A DNA stretch of 64,000 nucleotides from positions 1,501,292-1,565,291 of the forward strand of contig NZ_CP048627.1 of the NCBI RefSeq assembly GCF_010669225.1, written 5' to 3'. How positions within the stretch are numbered: position 1 is the first letter of the stretch; every line of letters begins with the position of its first letter. The notes below the pieces were generated by a model that had not been told where the DNA came from, searched no databases, and worked only from the letters and a program-made list of their open reading frames with translations. The stretch is from Megamonas funiformis. Lineage in GTDB: Bacteria; Bacillota; Negativicutes; Selenomonadales; Selenomonadaceae. Shown in pieces: positions 27,112-35,916 of the stretch. A program made the position numbers and the translations under genes.

Positions 27112-28200
27112 ATGAATATAAAATTTGAACATGCAAATAGTTTACCAATGCCAACATGGCGTTGGTTAAAATTAAATGATACAACTATATCTTATGATAA
27201 TATAGATAAATTAACTCCCCTCAAACCTCAAATCATCAATTCCACGGAAAATATTTCCCTAGCTTCACAAAAAGATATAACTTTTGCCAACTTTCCTCAC
27301 ATCACTACTGGTATCGGCTCAGATGCTGATAATTTTGTAGTAAATAATGCTAGTAACAAAAACTATTTCACTATCAAAGCAAATACAATTACCCAAAAAC
27401 CCTTAATCTTTATTTATGATTTAACCGATAATCTTGATTTAATTGATGATAATTATATTTACGCTCAAGAAAATAGCCAAGCCACTATAATTATCGTTTA
27501 CAATTCACCTTATCATAATCAAGGTTTTCATGCGAGCAGTACAAAAATTTTTGCTGAAAAAAATGCTCAAGTTAAAATAATTCAACTCCAAACACTCGGC
27601 AAAGACTATTTTAACTTTGATGATATCGGCACACTTGCTCAAGAAAATGCTCGTATATCCATTCAACAAATTGCTTTAGGTGCAAATAAAAATTATCTAG
27701 GTGCAAATATTGATTTACTACAAAATAATGCACAACTAAATTTCCAAACAGATTATTTAACTACTAAAAATCAAATGCTCGATATGAACTATATTGTCAA
27801 TATCCTAGGTCAAAAGACTAAAACTAATTTAACGACAAATGGTATCTTAATGCATAACGCTCAAAAAACACATCGTGCAACTTTAGATTTTAAACAAGGT
27901 TGCAAAGGTTCTATAGGTACAGAAGCAGAAAATGTATTATTACTTGATGAAGATATCCACAATAAATCAATTCCTCTAATTCTCTGCGGTGAAGATGATA
28001 TCGAAGGCAATCACTCCGCTGCTATCGGTGAAATGGATAAGGAACAATTATTTTATCTTCAAACTCGTGGCTTAAATGAAAGACAAATTCGCCAAATGCA
28101 AATTGACTCCAAACTTCAATTAATCACAACAAATTTACCTGAAGAACTTCATGCTTATATTTCCACTTATCAACAGGAGGCTTTCTATCATGAAAACTAA
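27112..28200 (+). CDS. sufD: Fe-S cluster assembly protein SufD
   Basis: About 362 residues. AAGGAGA at 27098-27104 is only 1 nt from the ATG at 27106, so the second ATG at 27112 is the likely start (MNIKFEHANSLPMPTW). The C-terminus has the SufD/SufB paralog signature (AIGEMDKEQLFYLQTRGL). The N-terminal half is divergent from SufB as usual. It overlaps the sufS start by 11 nt, indicating translational coupling. Confidence 0.95.
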   Translation: MNIKFEHANSLPMPTWRWLKLNDTTISYDNIDKLTPLKPQIINSTENISLASQKDITFANFPHITTGIGSDADNFVVNNASNKNYFTIKANTITQKPLIFIYDLTDNLDLIDDNYIYAQENSQATIIIVYNSPYHNQGFHASSTKIFAEKNAQVKIIQLQTLGKDYFNFDDIGTLAQENARISIQQIALGANKNYLGANIDLLQNNAQLNFQTDYLTTKNQMLDMNYIVNILGQKTKTNLTTNGILMHNAQKTHRATLDFKQGCKGSIGTEAENVLLLDEDIHNKSIPLILCGEDDIEGNHSAAIGEMDKEQLFYLQTRGLNERQIRQMQIDSKLQLITTNLPEELHAYISTYQQEAFYHEN

Positions 28201-29413
28201 TTTTCGCCAAGATTTCCCTATATTAAATGATGAAGCAAACCCTGTCGTTTATTTAGATAGTGCTGCTACTACGCAAAAACCACTAAGTGTGATAAAATCC
28301 CTAGAAAATTATTACACATCTCAAAACGCAAATCCCCTTCGTGGTCTTTATAAATTGAGTGCTACTGCTACAAGTGAATACGAACAAGCTCGCCACAGCG
28401 TAGCACAATTCATCAATGCCAATGAAGATTGTGAGATTATCTTCACTAGAAATACTACTGAATCTTTAAATCTCATCGCTTACACTTACGGCATGGAAAA
28501 TATCCAAGAAGGCGATGAAATCGTAATCTCCATTCTTGAACATCATAGCAATATACTTCCATGGCAAATGATAGCAAAATTAAAAAAAGCTACATTAAAA
28601 TATATGTATATAAATGATGAAGGTATTATTTCTGATGAAGAAATTCAAACAAAAATCACACCTAAAACAAAAATAGTTTCTATCACTCAAGTTTCAAATG
28701 TCTTAGGCATTGCCACTCCCTTAAAAGCTATAATAAAAAAAGCTCATGAAGTAGGTGCTATCGCCATTGTTGATGGTGCTCAAGGTGCTCCTCATATGGC
28801 AACAGACGTCCAAGATTTAGATTGTGATTTTTACGCATTCTCCGGTCATAAAATGTTAGCACCTATGGGAATTGGCATCTTATATGGAAAAAAATCCATA
28901 CTTGAACAAATGCCTCCATTCTTACGCGGTGGCGAAATGATCGAAACAGTATCCGAACAAGATGCTACATTTGCCCCACTTCCAGAAAAATTTGAAGCTG
29001 GTACACCTAACGTATCTGGAGCAATAGCATTAAAAGCCGCTATCGAATATATAAATCAAGTAGGATTTTCCTATATTGAACAACAAGAAGAAAAATTAAT
29101 GAAAATCGCCATGGAAGAATTATCTAAATTGCCTTATATCACCATTTATGGCTCACCAGATTATAAAAAGCATAAAGGTGTATTGAGCTTTAATATTCAA
29201 GATATTCACCCTCATGACGTATCTTCACTTGTCGATTATCATGGGAATATAGCCCTTCGTGCAGGCAATCATTGTGCTCATCCATTATTAAAATATCTAA
29301 ATGCACAATCAACAAATCGCATAAGCTTTTATTTCTATAATACAAAAGAAGATGTTTATCAATTCATTGAACAAATAAAAAAAGTAAGGAGTTATTTAGG
29401 ATACGATGTTTAA
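28190..29413 (+). CDS. sufS: Cysteine desulfurase SufS
   Basis: 407 residues from ATG 28190 after RBS CAGGAGG inside sufD. Type II cysteine desulfurase, PLP-dependent: the Schiff-base Lys is in AFSGHKMLAPMGIG and the catalytic Cys in RAGNHCAHPLL. It provides persulfide sulfur to SufU. ORF upstream extension to 28151 overlaps sufD and is unlikely to be used. It overlaps sufU by 8 nt. Confidence 0.97.
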   Translation: MKTNFRQDFPILNDEANPVVYLDSAATTQKPLSVIKSLENYYTSQNANPLRGLYKLSATATSEYEQARHSVAQFINANEDCEIIFTRNTTESLNLIAYTYGMENIQEGDEIVISILEHHSNILPWQMIAKLKKATLKYMYINDEGIISDEEIQTKITPKTKIVSITQVSNVLGIATPLKAIIKKAHEVGAIAIVDGAQGAPHMATDVQDLDCDFYAFSGHKMLAPMGIGILYGKKSILEQMPPFLRGGEMIETVSEQDATFAPLPEKFEAGTPNVSGAIALKAAIEYINQVGFSYIEQQEEKLMKIAMEELSKLPYITIYGSPDYKKHKGVLSFNIQDIHPHDVSSLVDYHGNIALRAGNHCAHPLLKYLNAQSTNRISFYFYNTKEDVYQFIEQIKKVRSYLGYDV

Positions 29414-29843
29414 TCTCTATAATGAAATCTTAACTGAACACAACCTTCACCCTAATAATAAATGTTCACTAGCAGATGCTACACATCACCAACACGGTAT
29501 CAATCCTAATTGCGGTGATGAAATCACGCTCTCCTTAAAACTCAATAACAATATTATTGAAGATGCTAGTTTCCAAGGTTCAGGTTGTGCTATTTCCCAA
29601 GCTTCCACAGATATCATGATTGATTTAATGCTTGATCAACCAATCGACAAAGCTAAAGAATTATGTCGTTTATTTATTGGCATGGTTCAAGGCACAATCA
29701 CTGATGAAAAAGAGCTTGCCCCTTTAGATGAAGCTCTTACCTTTAAAAATATATCCAAAATGCCAGCTCGTGTAAAATGTGCCGTACTTAGCTGGCATAC
29801 TATGGAAACAATCCTAGACAAAGCCCTCCAAAGCTCTCAATAA
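29406..29843 (+). CDS. sufU: Sulfur-transfer protein SufU
   Basis: 145 residues, IscU-like fold of the Zn-binding SufU type typical of Firmicutes. The three zinc/sulfur-accepting Cys are in NPNCGDEI, GSGCAISQAS and RVKCAVLSW. SufU accepts the persulfide from SufS and passes it to SufB. The presence of sufU instead of sufE is a Firmicute trait. Last gene of the operon. Confidence 0.96.
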   Translation: MFNLYNEILTEHNLHPNNKCSLADATHHQHGINPNCGDEITLSLKLNNNIIEDASFQGSGCAISQASTDIMIDLMLDQPIDKAKELCRLFIGMVQGTITDEKELAPLDEALTFKNISKMPARVKCAVLSWHTMETILDKALQSSQ

Positions 29844-29845
29844 AT

Positions 29846-29902
29846 AAAAAGTATCATCTTGATTTAAATAGTTCAAAACTAAAATTAAGATGATACTTTT
29901 TT
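29846..29902 (+). terminator. Terminator of the suf operon
   Basis: AAAAAGTATCATCTT (29846-29860) pairs with AAGATGATACTTTTT (29887-29901), followed by T-rich DNA. Confidence 0.85.
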
Positions 29903-30076
29903 ATTTTATCTAAAATTTACCAACCAAAATCAAGAAAAATCTCGCTAATCCTTGATAAATAAACATTTTCACTAAATCCCTTCAAATCTCATTATTGCTG
30001 GTAAAAAATAAGTAAAATCCTTGTTTATCAACACTTTTAATAGTACAATAAAATCATAAAGATTAATTTTTCTAGC

Positions 30077-30625
30077 ATTTAACTTTAACAAGAGTTGTAT
30101 TTGAATAGAGAAAGTAGTTCATGGTAGTTTATCTGATTTTAAATTTAACTTTAACAAGAGTTGTATTTGAATGAGTTATTTTTGAAGATGAGGATAATAA
30201 AGTATCCGAATTTAACTTTAACAAGAGTTGTATTTGAATCTGTATTTTCTACCAGCAAATTTAGCACCGCCATCTATTTAACTTTAACAAGAGTTGTATT
30301 TGAATTTTTTTATATATTCACCTCTGTTGTTAAATCTCCATATTTAACTTTAACAAGAGTTGTATTTGAATATGTATTAGATAAACTTGTTGAGAAAAAT
30401 TATATTTATTTAACTTTAACAAGAGTTGTATTTGAATATATATTGGAAATACTGTGGTCCGTACTATGTGGCAATTTAACTTTAACAAGAGTTGTATTTG
30501 AATTCTGTAGCTTTTTCCACTATAAATTTACCTTTTATCATTTAACTTTAACAAGAGTTGTATTTGAATTCTGTAGCTTTTTCCACTATAAATTTACCTT
30601 TTATCATTTAACTTTAACAAGAGTT
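30077..30625 (+). CRISPR. CRISPR array: 8 full repeats plus a truncated one, 8 spacers
   Basis: A 30-nt repeat beginning ATTTAACTTTAACAAGAG and ending TTGTATTTGAAT starts at 30077, 30143, 30210, 30276, 30342, 30408, 30474 and 30540; a ninth copy at 30606 keeps only its first 20 nt. Spacers are 36 nt, one is 37 (30173-30209). Spacers 7 (30504-30539) and 8 (30570-30605) are identical. Length and the 3' end TTTGAAT resemble type I-B repeats (inference). The degenerate repeat marks the trailer end, so the leader is the AT-rich stretch 29905-30076 and transcription runs rightward. No cas gene is in the window. Confidence 0.97.
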
Positions 30626-30640
30626 TAAATTAAGTAATAA

Positions 30641-30680
30641 AAGAAAGCCTTTAAATATAAGTATTTAAAGGCTTTCTTTT
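30641..30680. terminator. Terminator between CRISPR array and integrase
   Basis: AAGAAAGCCTTTAAATA (30641-30657) and TATTTAAAGGCTTTCTT (30662-30678), 17-bp stem with T-run on the right and A-run on the left. It ends the array and may serve the convergent integrase. Confidence 0.85.
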
Positions 30681-30761
30681 TATAAAAAATCTCTAAAAAA
30701 CACATAAAACTCTTTAAAAATTAAATAGTAGTCAACAAATAGACAACATTCATCACATATT

Positions 30762-31781
30762 TTAGATTAAATCAATAGCTTCTTTTAATTGTTCAATAGT
30801 TTTATGTGTATAAACTTTTTCATTAATGGTTTTCCCTACATGTCCTAATATTAGATTTTTTATATTTTCTTTTACATCTGCATTATCTAGTAATGTATTA
30901 CAAGTATGTCGTCCATCATGTGGAAGATGGTTTTTTATAGCTGAATTTTCTGATTTACGCCATTTATAAGCTAAAGTAGCATACGGCAATTTTTTTCTTT
31001 TTATATCACCTGTAATTAGGTATGGATTATTAAATTCATTAGCCATATCAAAAAAATATTTTATAAATGGATAAATTTTTTCTGCTATAGGAATACGTCT
31101 ATTTATCCCCATACTTGTTTTTGCTCCACCAATAATATATTTTTTATCTAAAAAAACATTACTTAGCTTAATGTCTAATAATTCACTTGGTCTTAGACCT
31201 GTGTATGTTAATATTAAAGCAATTTTAACAATATAATCTTCAGTATTTTTCCATAGAATTTCTAATTCTTCTTCGCTAAAAGGTTTGTGTATATCACTCT
31301 TTATTTCTGATGGAAGTTTAATAAATTTAGCGTAATTTCTGTCAACTAAATTAAAAGACATAGCATATTTATATAACAAACTAAATAAATTTTTTATAGA
31401 TTTTTTACTAGCATATCCAAGAGATAAATTATCTATTATTTCCTGGATATGTGCAGTTTTTATGTCTCTAAATTGCATTTTATGTAATTTAGAACAGTGT
31501 TTATACGCAGCTAATGGCATTTTCTGATTATTTTTTAATCTTTGTTCAGCTAACATATTATATAAATCTTCTAGTGTATATCTTCGTTCTATAATATCAT
31601 AGGGATCTTTATTATATTCTGCTAAAGCAATTAGTCCTTCACTCTTAGTTTTAAATGTTCCTAAAACCATACGGATTTGCTTTCCATCGTCTGTCCAACC
31701 TTTCGTAACTTTAACAATCCAGGGTTTACGTCTTTTGCCAGAAAGCTTGGATACAGAACCATATCCATTTGGTAATTTCAT
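30762..31781 (-). CDS. Tyrosine-type site-specific integrase of the mobile element
   Basis: 339 residues from ATG 31781 (RBS AAAAGGTGG; an upstream GTG at 31793 overlaps it). N-terminal arm-binding region KLPNGYGSVSKLSGKRRKPW, a SAM-like core domain, and the catalytic residues in TGLRPSELLDI, LPHDGRHTCNTLL, LILGHVG and the Tyr in EKVYTHKT. It resembles ICE/phage integrases of Gram-positive type. It lies at the element's left edge, 130 bp from the CRISPR array, which marks the likely insertion side. No xis was identified next to it. Confidence 0.93.
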   Translation of the reverse strand: MKLPNGYGSVSKLSGKRRKPWIVKVTKGWTDDGKQIRMVLGTFKTKSEGLIALAEYNKDPYDIIERRYTLEDLYNMLAEQRLKNNQKMPLAAYKHCSKLHKMQFRDIKTAHIQEIIDNLSLGYASKKSIKNLFSLLYKYAMSFNLVDRNYAKFIKLPSEIKSDIHKPFSEEELEILWKNTEDYIVKIALILTYTGLRPSELLDIKLSNVFLDKKYIIGGAKTSMGINRRIPIAEKIYPFIKYFFDMANEFNNPYLITGDIKRKKLPYATLAYKWRKSENSAIKNHLPHDGRHTCNTLLDNADVKENIKNLILGHVGKTINEKVYTHKTIEQLKEAIDLI

Positions 31782-31815
31782 AATAAATTCCACCTTTTAT
31801 TATTTTAGAATTTAT

Positions 31816-31844
31816 TTGATTAATTTTATTACTTATGATATGAT
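31816..31844 (+). promoter_or_regulatory. Promoter of antisense RNA facing the 31945 toxin
   Basis: TTGATT (31816-31821), 17-bp spacer, TATGAT (31839-31844). It faces right, against the toxin gene on the other strand. Confidence 0.5.
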
Positions 31845-31850
31845 TAACTA

Positions 31851-31948
31851 AAAGAAGAGAATAAACTGATGTTTCGCCACGTCAGCCCTCTTCTGGAAAA
31901 TTCGTAAAGTGAAGAAGAGGCTGTCCGTTATGACGGCTTCTTTTTTAT
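31851..31948 (+). ncRNA. Predicted antisense RNA of a type I toxin locus
   Basis: The RNA would contain a CTGATGT/ACGTCAG hairpin (about 31869-31888) and end at an interrupted stem GAAGAGGCTGTC / GACGGCTTCTTT with a T-run (about 31914-31948). It overlaps the 3' end and terminator region of the toxin message. Its 5' sequence GAGAATAAACTGATGT is nearly the same as the toxin mRNA's predicted 5' end GAGAATAAATTGATGT (reverse strand, about 32080-32095), so the locus is a long inverted repeat. Confidence 0.45.
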
Positions 31949-32034
31949 TTCAAATTTAATTGAGATAAGAAAGAATAGTAAATATCAGACTTAATAAAGA
32001 AATTATCAATGATAAAACTTCATAAGTTGTCATA
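31945..32034 (-). CDS. Candidate holin-like type I toxin peptide, 29 aa
   Basis: ATG 32034 follows GGGAGGTGG. The peptide starts MTTYEVLSLIISLLSLIF, a hydrophobic stretch after the Thr-Tyr-Glu-x-Leu opening typical of the small holin-like toxins of Firmicutes, and ends QLNLK with a basic residue. An opposing promoter and overlapping terminator make this a probable type I toxin-antitoxin pair carried for stability of the element. Below the size cut-off of normal gene calling. Confidence 0.55.
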
Positions 32035-32104
32035 TTTACCACCTCCCTCGTTAGAGAGAGAACCGACACATCAATTTATTCTCCGTTTCATATTGTACCA
32101 TAAG

Positions 32105-32131
32105 GACAAGCGAAAAGCTTGTCTTTTTTTA
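32105..32131 (+). terminator. Forward terminator right of the toxin locus
   Basis: GACAAGC (32105-32111), loop GAAAA, GCTTGTC (32117-32123), then T7. Confidence 0.8.
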
Positions 32132-32175
32132 TGCACGAAATAAAGAATAAATTATATTAATCAATTTAAGTAATA

Positions 32176-33405
32176 TCAACCAAATAACTTACTAAAGAAC
32201 CCTTTTTTAGATTTCTTTAATTGTTCATTTAAGTTTTCATTTTCATCAATAAGGTCATTAATTTTTCTTTTTAATCTCTCATTTTCTAAATGTAAAGTTT
32301 GGATTATTTCTTGTAATTTATTATTATCATTCTTTGCTAATAATAATTCATTTTCTTTTTGTTTATTTACTTCAGCATATTGTAATCTTTTAAAGTGCAT
32401 CGCTAATGCAGTTGGTGTACTAGCATTATAGTGAGCAAATTTATTACAAATTAGATTATCACTGGTATGACCGATTGCTGTAAAAATAAACAAACCTGAA
32501 TCATACATAGTTTTTATTAATAAAGGATTGTTGAAATCCAATAAATCATATTTATTTCCGCCACCACGAATAATACAAATACAATCAACAGATTCCGTTT
32601 CATAAAGCTCTTTTATTTCTTTAGCAATATTCTCCGCAGTAAGTGTTGTAAAACGTTCTTTTATTATATAATTTGTATTTTTTAGTATTGATTTAAAATC
32701 ATGATATCCTTTTCCTGTTTTATTATTGGAAATAACTCCCATATATCGAATATCTGAAAAAGAATATTGCTCATATTCTGGTGATATATCCATTTTATAA
32801 ATTTCATCATACCAGGTATCAATTTGTTGCTGATACTTGGTTTTTTTCCTTGTAACATAGATTGCATCAGCTAATAATTGAATTTCTCCATGTCCTTTAT
32901 ATATAGATAAACTACCTGTTACCAAAATTCTAGTATTTTCTAAATCATCATGAAATGCCTTATAATATACTACTCTTAGTTTTTCTGTTCCTTTTACAGA
33001 ATCAGTCAAATATATAACAGTAGTAGTATCTGACTTGTATACAGAATAAACATCACCTTCAAATTTATATCTAGTATTAAAGTTTTGAAAATCAATTTTA
33101 GAATCTATTTCTTGAAATAAGTTTGTTAAATTTGTAGAAAAATGTCTTAAGTATTTTAATTGTTCAGGAGTAAATCTTGCATATCTTAAATAATCATTAT
33201 AATCTACAATATTCTCATCAAAAAACCATACTTTATTAGCAACATCATAACCTGCAACATTTCTATTATTAAGATTGAAAAATCTTTCATTATATTTTCT
33301 GTTTAAGTCTTTTATTACATTTGCATATTTTCTATCTGAAGTATATCTAATCATCTTCTTCATCCCTACTAAATAACTCGAAATAATGTTTTCTAATCCA
33401 TTCAT
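32176..33405 (-). CDS. Exonuclease VII large subunit-like protein
   Basis: 409 residues. After about 110 residues without recognisable homology comes an OB-fold region (VYSVYKSDTTTVIYL, ILVTGSLSIYKGHGEIQLL) and then the XseA catalytic region: CIIRGGGNKYDLLDFN and FTAIGHTSDNLICNKFAHYNAS, matching the RGGGS and GHETD blocks of ExoVII large subunits. A long coiled coil (about 335-395) and a basic tail follow. There is no xseB beside it. It lies 22 bp downstream of the Xre repressor on the same strand and probably shares its transcript. Role on the element is unknown; ssDNA processing or defence is plausible. The start lacks a clear RBS. Confidence 0.75.
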   Translation of the reverse strand: MNGLENIISSYLVGMKKMIRYTSDRKYANVIKDLNRKYNERFFNLNNRNVAGYDVANKVWFFDENIVDYNDYLRYARFTPEQLKYLRHFSTNLTNLFQEIDSKIDFQNFNTRYKFEGDVYSVYKSDTTTVIYLTDSVKGTEKLRVVYYKAFHDDLENTRILVTGSLSIYKGHGEIQLLADAIYVTRKKTKYQQQIDTWYDEIYKMDISPEYEQYSFSDIRYMGVISNNKTGKGYHDFKSILKNTNYIIKERFTTLTAENIAKEIKELYETESVDCICIIRGGGNKYDLLDFNNPLLIKTMYDSGLFIFTAIGHTSDNLICNKFAHYNASTPTALAMHFKRLQYAEVNKQKENELLLAKNDNNKLQEIIQTLHLENERLKRKINDLIDENENLNEQLKKSKKGFFSKLFG

Positions 33406-33427
33406 GTACAGACGGAGATAAAAATTT

Positions 33428-33805
33428 TTAAATTGCTATCTCGTTGTCTGTATTTTTTTTTGTGCTATTATCTTCTTTTTCTTTATTTTTACGTTCTTTT
33501 TCATACAGTAAATAATTTAAAAACTGTTCCACAGATGCTTTGGTTTCAGAATCTGCTGTATTTAATTTAGCTAATAAATCATTCTCATCAATATTTTCTG
33601 GCTTTATAACATTTGTTCTACCTAATAAATAATCAATACTTACATTGTAAAAATCAGCAAATTTTATTAATAATTCATAATCAGGTACTCTTTTATCATT
33701 TTCATATTGACTATATCGAGCAGAAGATAAATTAAATTTTTTTAACAGATCCGATTGTTTTAATCCATTATTAAGACGTAATTCCTTTAGTCTATCACCT
33801 AACAT
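33428..33805 (-). CDS. Xre-family repressor (cI-like)
   Basis: 125 residues. The N-terminal HTH is RLKELRLNNGLKQSDLLKKF with recognition helix SSARYSQYENDKRVP, followed by a dimerisation helix and a Lys/Glu-rich tail. It is divergent from another Xre gene at 33978, with operator-like palindromes between them, forming a repressor/antirepressor-like switch typical of phages and ICEs. RBS AGGTG. Confidence 0.88.
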   Translation of the reverse strand: MLGDRLKELRLNNGLKQSDLLKKFNLSSARYSQYENDKRVPDYELLIKFADFYNVSIDYLLGRTNVIKPENIDENDLLAKLNTADSETKASVEQFLNYLLYEKERKNKEKEDNSTKKNTDNEIAI

Positions 33806-33830
33806 CGTATCACCTCATATATATTATAAT

Positions 33831-33936
33831 CTAACATATAGTTAAATTTAACAATCCTTACAATTAGTTAGAAAAAATATCGACTTCTAACTATATGTAA
33901 GATATAATACTAATATAATTTTCTAACAAATAGTTA
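33831..33936. promoter_or_regulatory. Three operator-like palindromes between divergent Xre genes
   Basis: CTAACATATAGTTAA (33831-33845), TCTAACTATATGTAAGA (about 33886-33902) and CTAACAAATAGTTAG (about 33922-33936) share CTAAC-n5-GTTAG-like half-sites. A further half-site ATTAGTTAG lies at 33863-33871. The arrangement suits cooperative repressor binding that controls both divergent promoters. Confidence 0.65.
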
Positions 33937-33977
33937 GTAAAATGAAATAATATAACTTATAGTAAGGAGGTGTAGGA

Positions 33978-34334
33978 ATGAATTTAATTAAAATAAGAAA
34001 GAAATCTAAATTTACACAAGTGGATATAGCTAAATTAGTCGGAATTTCAGATGGATATTATTCAATGATAGAAACCGGAAAAAGAATACCGTCTATTAAA
34101 GTAGCAAAAAAAATTGCTACTGTATTAAATATCCCTTGGGAAGATATTTTTAATAATATTGATACTGATTTTAGTATAAAACTAAAAGAGCAACGACAAT
34201 TAAAAGAACTCTCCGTCGATGATATTTGTATACTTACACAAATTGATAAAAACAGATATATTGCTGTAGAAAATGGATTAGAAACACCTACAAAAGATGA
34301 ATTGAATTTATTAAAAACTATCCTTAATTTTTAA
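33978..34334 (+). CDS. Xre-family regulator with two tandem HTH regions
   Basis: 118 residues. The first HTH (FTQVDIAKLVGISDGYYSMI) covers residues 1-60. A second HTH-like unit (KLKEQRQLKELSVDDICIL, then DKNRYIAVENGLETP) covers 66-118. Tandem Xre domains in one small protein are uncommon. RBS AAGGAGG. It sits like a Cro/activator opposite the 33428 repressor and opens the rightward operon. Confidence 0.85.
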   Translation: MNLIKIRKKSKFTQVDIAKLVGISDGYYSMIETGKRIPSIKVAKKIATVLNIPWEDIFNNIDTDFSIKLKEQRQLKELSVDDICILTQIDKNRYIAVENGLETPTKDELNLLKTILNF

Positions 34335-34527
34335 TGGGACTGTCCCATAAGATAGCATTATAAAAAGTTAACAAATAGTTGCACTTTTATGGGACGGCAC
34401 AAGCTAAGCTAAAGCTAATATAAACTAAATTAATATAATAGCTAGCTTAGTTAACAAATTGTAGACACTAAAGCATTTGGTTTAATTGCCAAATTAGTAT
34501 TTTAGTGTTTGACAAAATCAAAGTGAG
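34335..34527. other. Noncoding region with inverted repeats before replication genes
   Basis: TGGGACTGTCCCA (34335-34347) is a palindrome, and its left arm recurs as TATGGGAC at 34389-34396. Further on, CACTAAA/TTTAGTG and ATTTGG/CCAAAT arms (about 34467-34508) can form a hairpin. Several AAGCTA-type short repeats lie between. It may be a control region or replication origin for the adjacent DnaD-like/DnaB genes; this is inference. Confidence 0.35.
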
Positions 34528-34542
34528 GTGAGGTGTTTTTAT

Positions 34543-35283
34543 TTGAAAACAAGACGAATGGTCAGCAAATTAATCTACGATAGTGAAAGATTTTTAAAAA
34601 TGTCTGTATCTGCAAGAGATTTATATACTTATCTGATATTACACGCGGATGATGATGGTGTTGTAGAAGCAGGTACAGTTCTAAGATTAACAAAAGGAGC
34701 TGATGATGATTTAAATTTGTTAATATATAAAAATTTTATAACAATGTTAGATCCTGAAAATAAAGTGGTCTATGTTAATGATTGGCTTTTACATAACACC
34801 ATACGAGCTGATCGGAAAACAAATAGTGTATATAAGGATTTGTTATTAAAAATTTTACCAGATGTAAAAATGGTAGAGAAAAAACCACGAACGGATAGAA
34901 TACCAAAATTAGAACAGCATAATGTAGACTCACCTGAACTTGAAAATGAGATTATCATTAAAAATCAAGAAGAAAATATTTTAAATAAAATATTAAATCT
35001 TTTTAAGAAATATAGTATTGATGAAAACACATTAAGAATATTTCAAAAGAAATTTGATGATGATTTAATTTTTAAGCAGTTAAAAAATTTAGAGATAGAG
35101 ATAAAACGAGGTATTAAGATAGAAAATATATCTGCATGGCTTTTTGTAGCCTGTGATAGAAATTATCCCTTAAAAACACAAGAATATAAAAATTTATCCA
35201 ACGAAAAACACGAAGAAAATAATAATAAATCTCAAAAGCAATTAGAAAAACAGCTAAAATTGTTAGAAAATGAAATAGATTAA
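34543..35283 (+). CDS. Replication-initiation-like (DnaD/phage replisome organiser type) protein
   Basis: About 246 residues. TTG at 34543 follows GAGGTGAGGTG with good spacing; the GTG at 34528 overlaps that RBS. The N-terminal winged-helix region (KLIYDSERFLKMSVSARDLY, YLILHADDDGVVEAG, YVNDWLLHNTIRADR) is characteristic of phage replisome organisers that load the helicase. The C-terminal half is helical and Lys/Asn-rich. Its position before dnaB supports a role in loading DnaB at the element's origin. Confidence 0.7.
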   Translation: MKTRRMVSKLIYDSERFLKMSVSARDLYTYLILHADDDGVVEAGTVLRLTKGADDDLNLLIYKNFITMLDPENKVVYVNDWLLHNTIRADRKTNSVYKDLLLKILPDVKMVEKKPRTDRIPKLEQHNVDSPELENEIIIKNQEENILNKILNLFKKYSIDENTLRIFQKKFDDDLIFKQLKNLEIEIKRGIKIENISAWLFVACDRNYPLKTQEYKNLSNEKHEENNNKSQKQLEKQLKLLENEID

Positions 35284-35349
35284 AATTAATATAGCACTAT
35301 TTTTGGTATAAAAAATGTGTATTATTTACACAAATAGGAGCAGTATTTT

Positions 35350-35862
35350 ATGATTGAACCTAATCTTATTAACGATTTACCTTATATGATACAACTGGCT
35401 ATTATGTCGATTAATAAGCCACCTAAAGCTGTAGCTTTAGAGTTAAATTGCTCTATAAGTGCAATATATCAGGCATTACATGGCAAAAGGACTTTGCCTG
35501 CAAAGAAAATGAGAAAATTTGCTGAAAACAATTTTATAGCAGCAGCAAGCATGGCTATGCAGGCAACAGGCTTAAATAGACTGTTTAGATATCGTAAGAC
35601 GGATAGACATATCCAAGCTCGGATTTTAGAGCTGAAAATCTATGACAAAAAGGCTGATGAAGCAATGAATAAACTCCCTGAATTACTTTTTAATAAGAAT
35701 AGTAATAAAGATTTATCTGAATCAGACAAAAAAATTCTCTTACAATCTATAGATGCCATGATAGAAAGAGACAATATTTCTTTGAATTTATTCATGGAGT
35801 TAGATATTAAGTTTAATCTTGATTTAGTAAAGAGAATAAAAAAAGCCCGTTTTGATAAATAA
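35350..35862 (+). CDS. Hypothetical HTH-like protein, 170 aa
   Basis: The first half has an HTH-like segment (PKAVALELNCSISAIYQALH, then GKRTLPAKKMRKFAE), recalling phage regulatory and replication-accessory proteins. The second half is helical and charged. RBS AGGAG. The gene lies between the initiator-like gene and dnaB, so a role in replication control is possible, but I do not recognise a family. A hairpin overlapping its stop (about 35846-35873) may be a weak terminator. Confidence 0.65.
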   Translation: MIEPNLINDLPYMIQLAIMSINKPPKAVALELNCSISAIYQALHGKRTLPAKKMRKFAENNFIAAASMAMQATGLNRLFRYRKTDRHIQARILELKIYDKKADEAMNKLPELLFNKNSNKDLSESDKKILLQSIDAMIERDNISLNLFMELDIKFNLDLVKRIKKARFDK

Positions 35863-35916
35863 TCAAAACGAGCATAAATAAAAATAGTTCTAATATAAGT
35901 ATATACCAAGAAAGGA

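Noticed and set aside
30161-30628. A 155-codon open frame with repeated LTLTRVVFE
   Set aside because: It is the CRISPR array read in one frame: repeat plus spacer is 66 nt, a multiple of three, so the frame stays open by chance.
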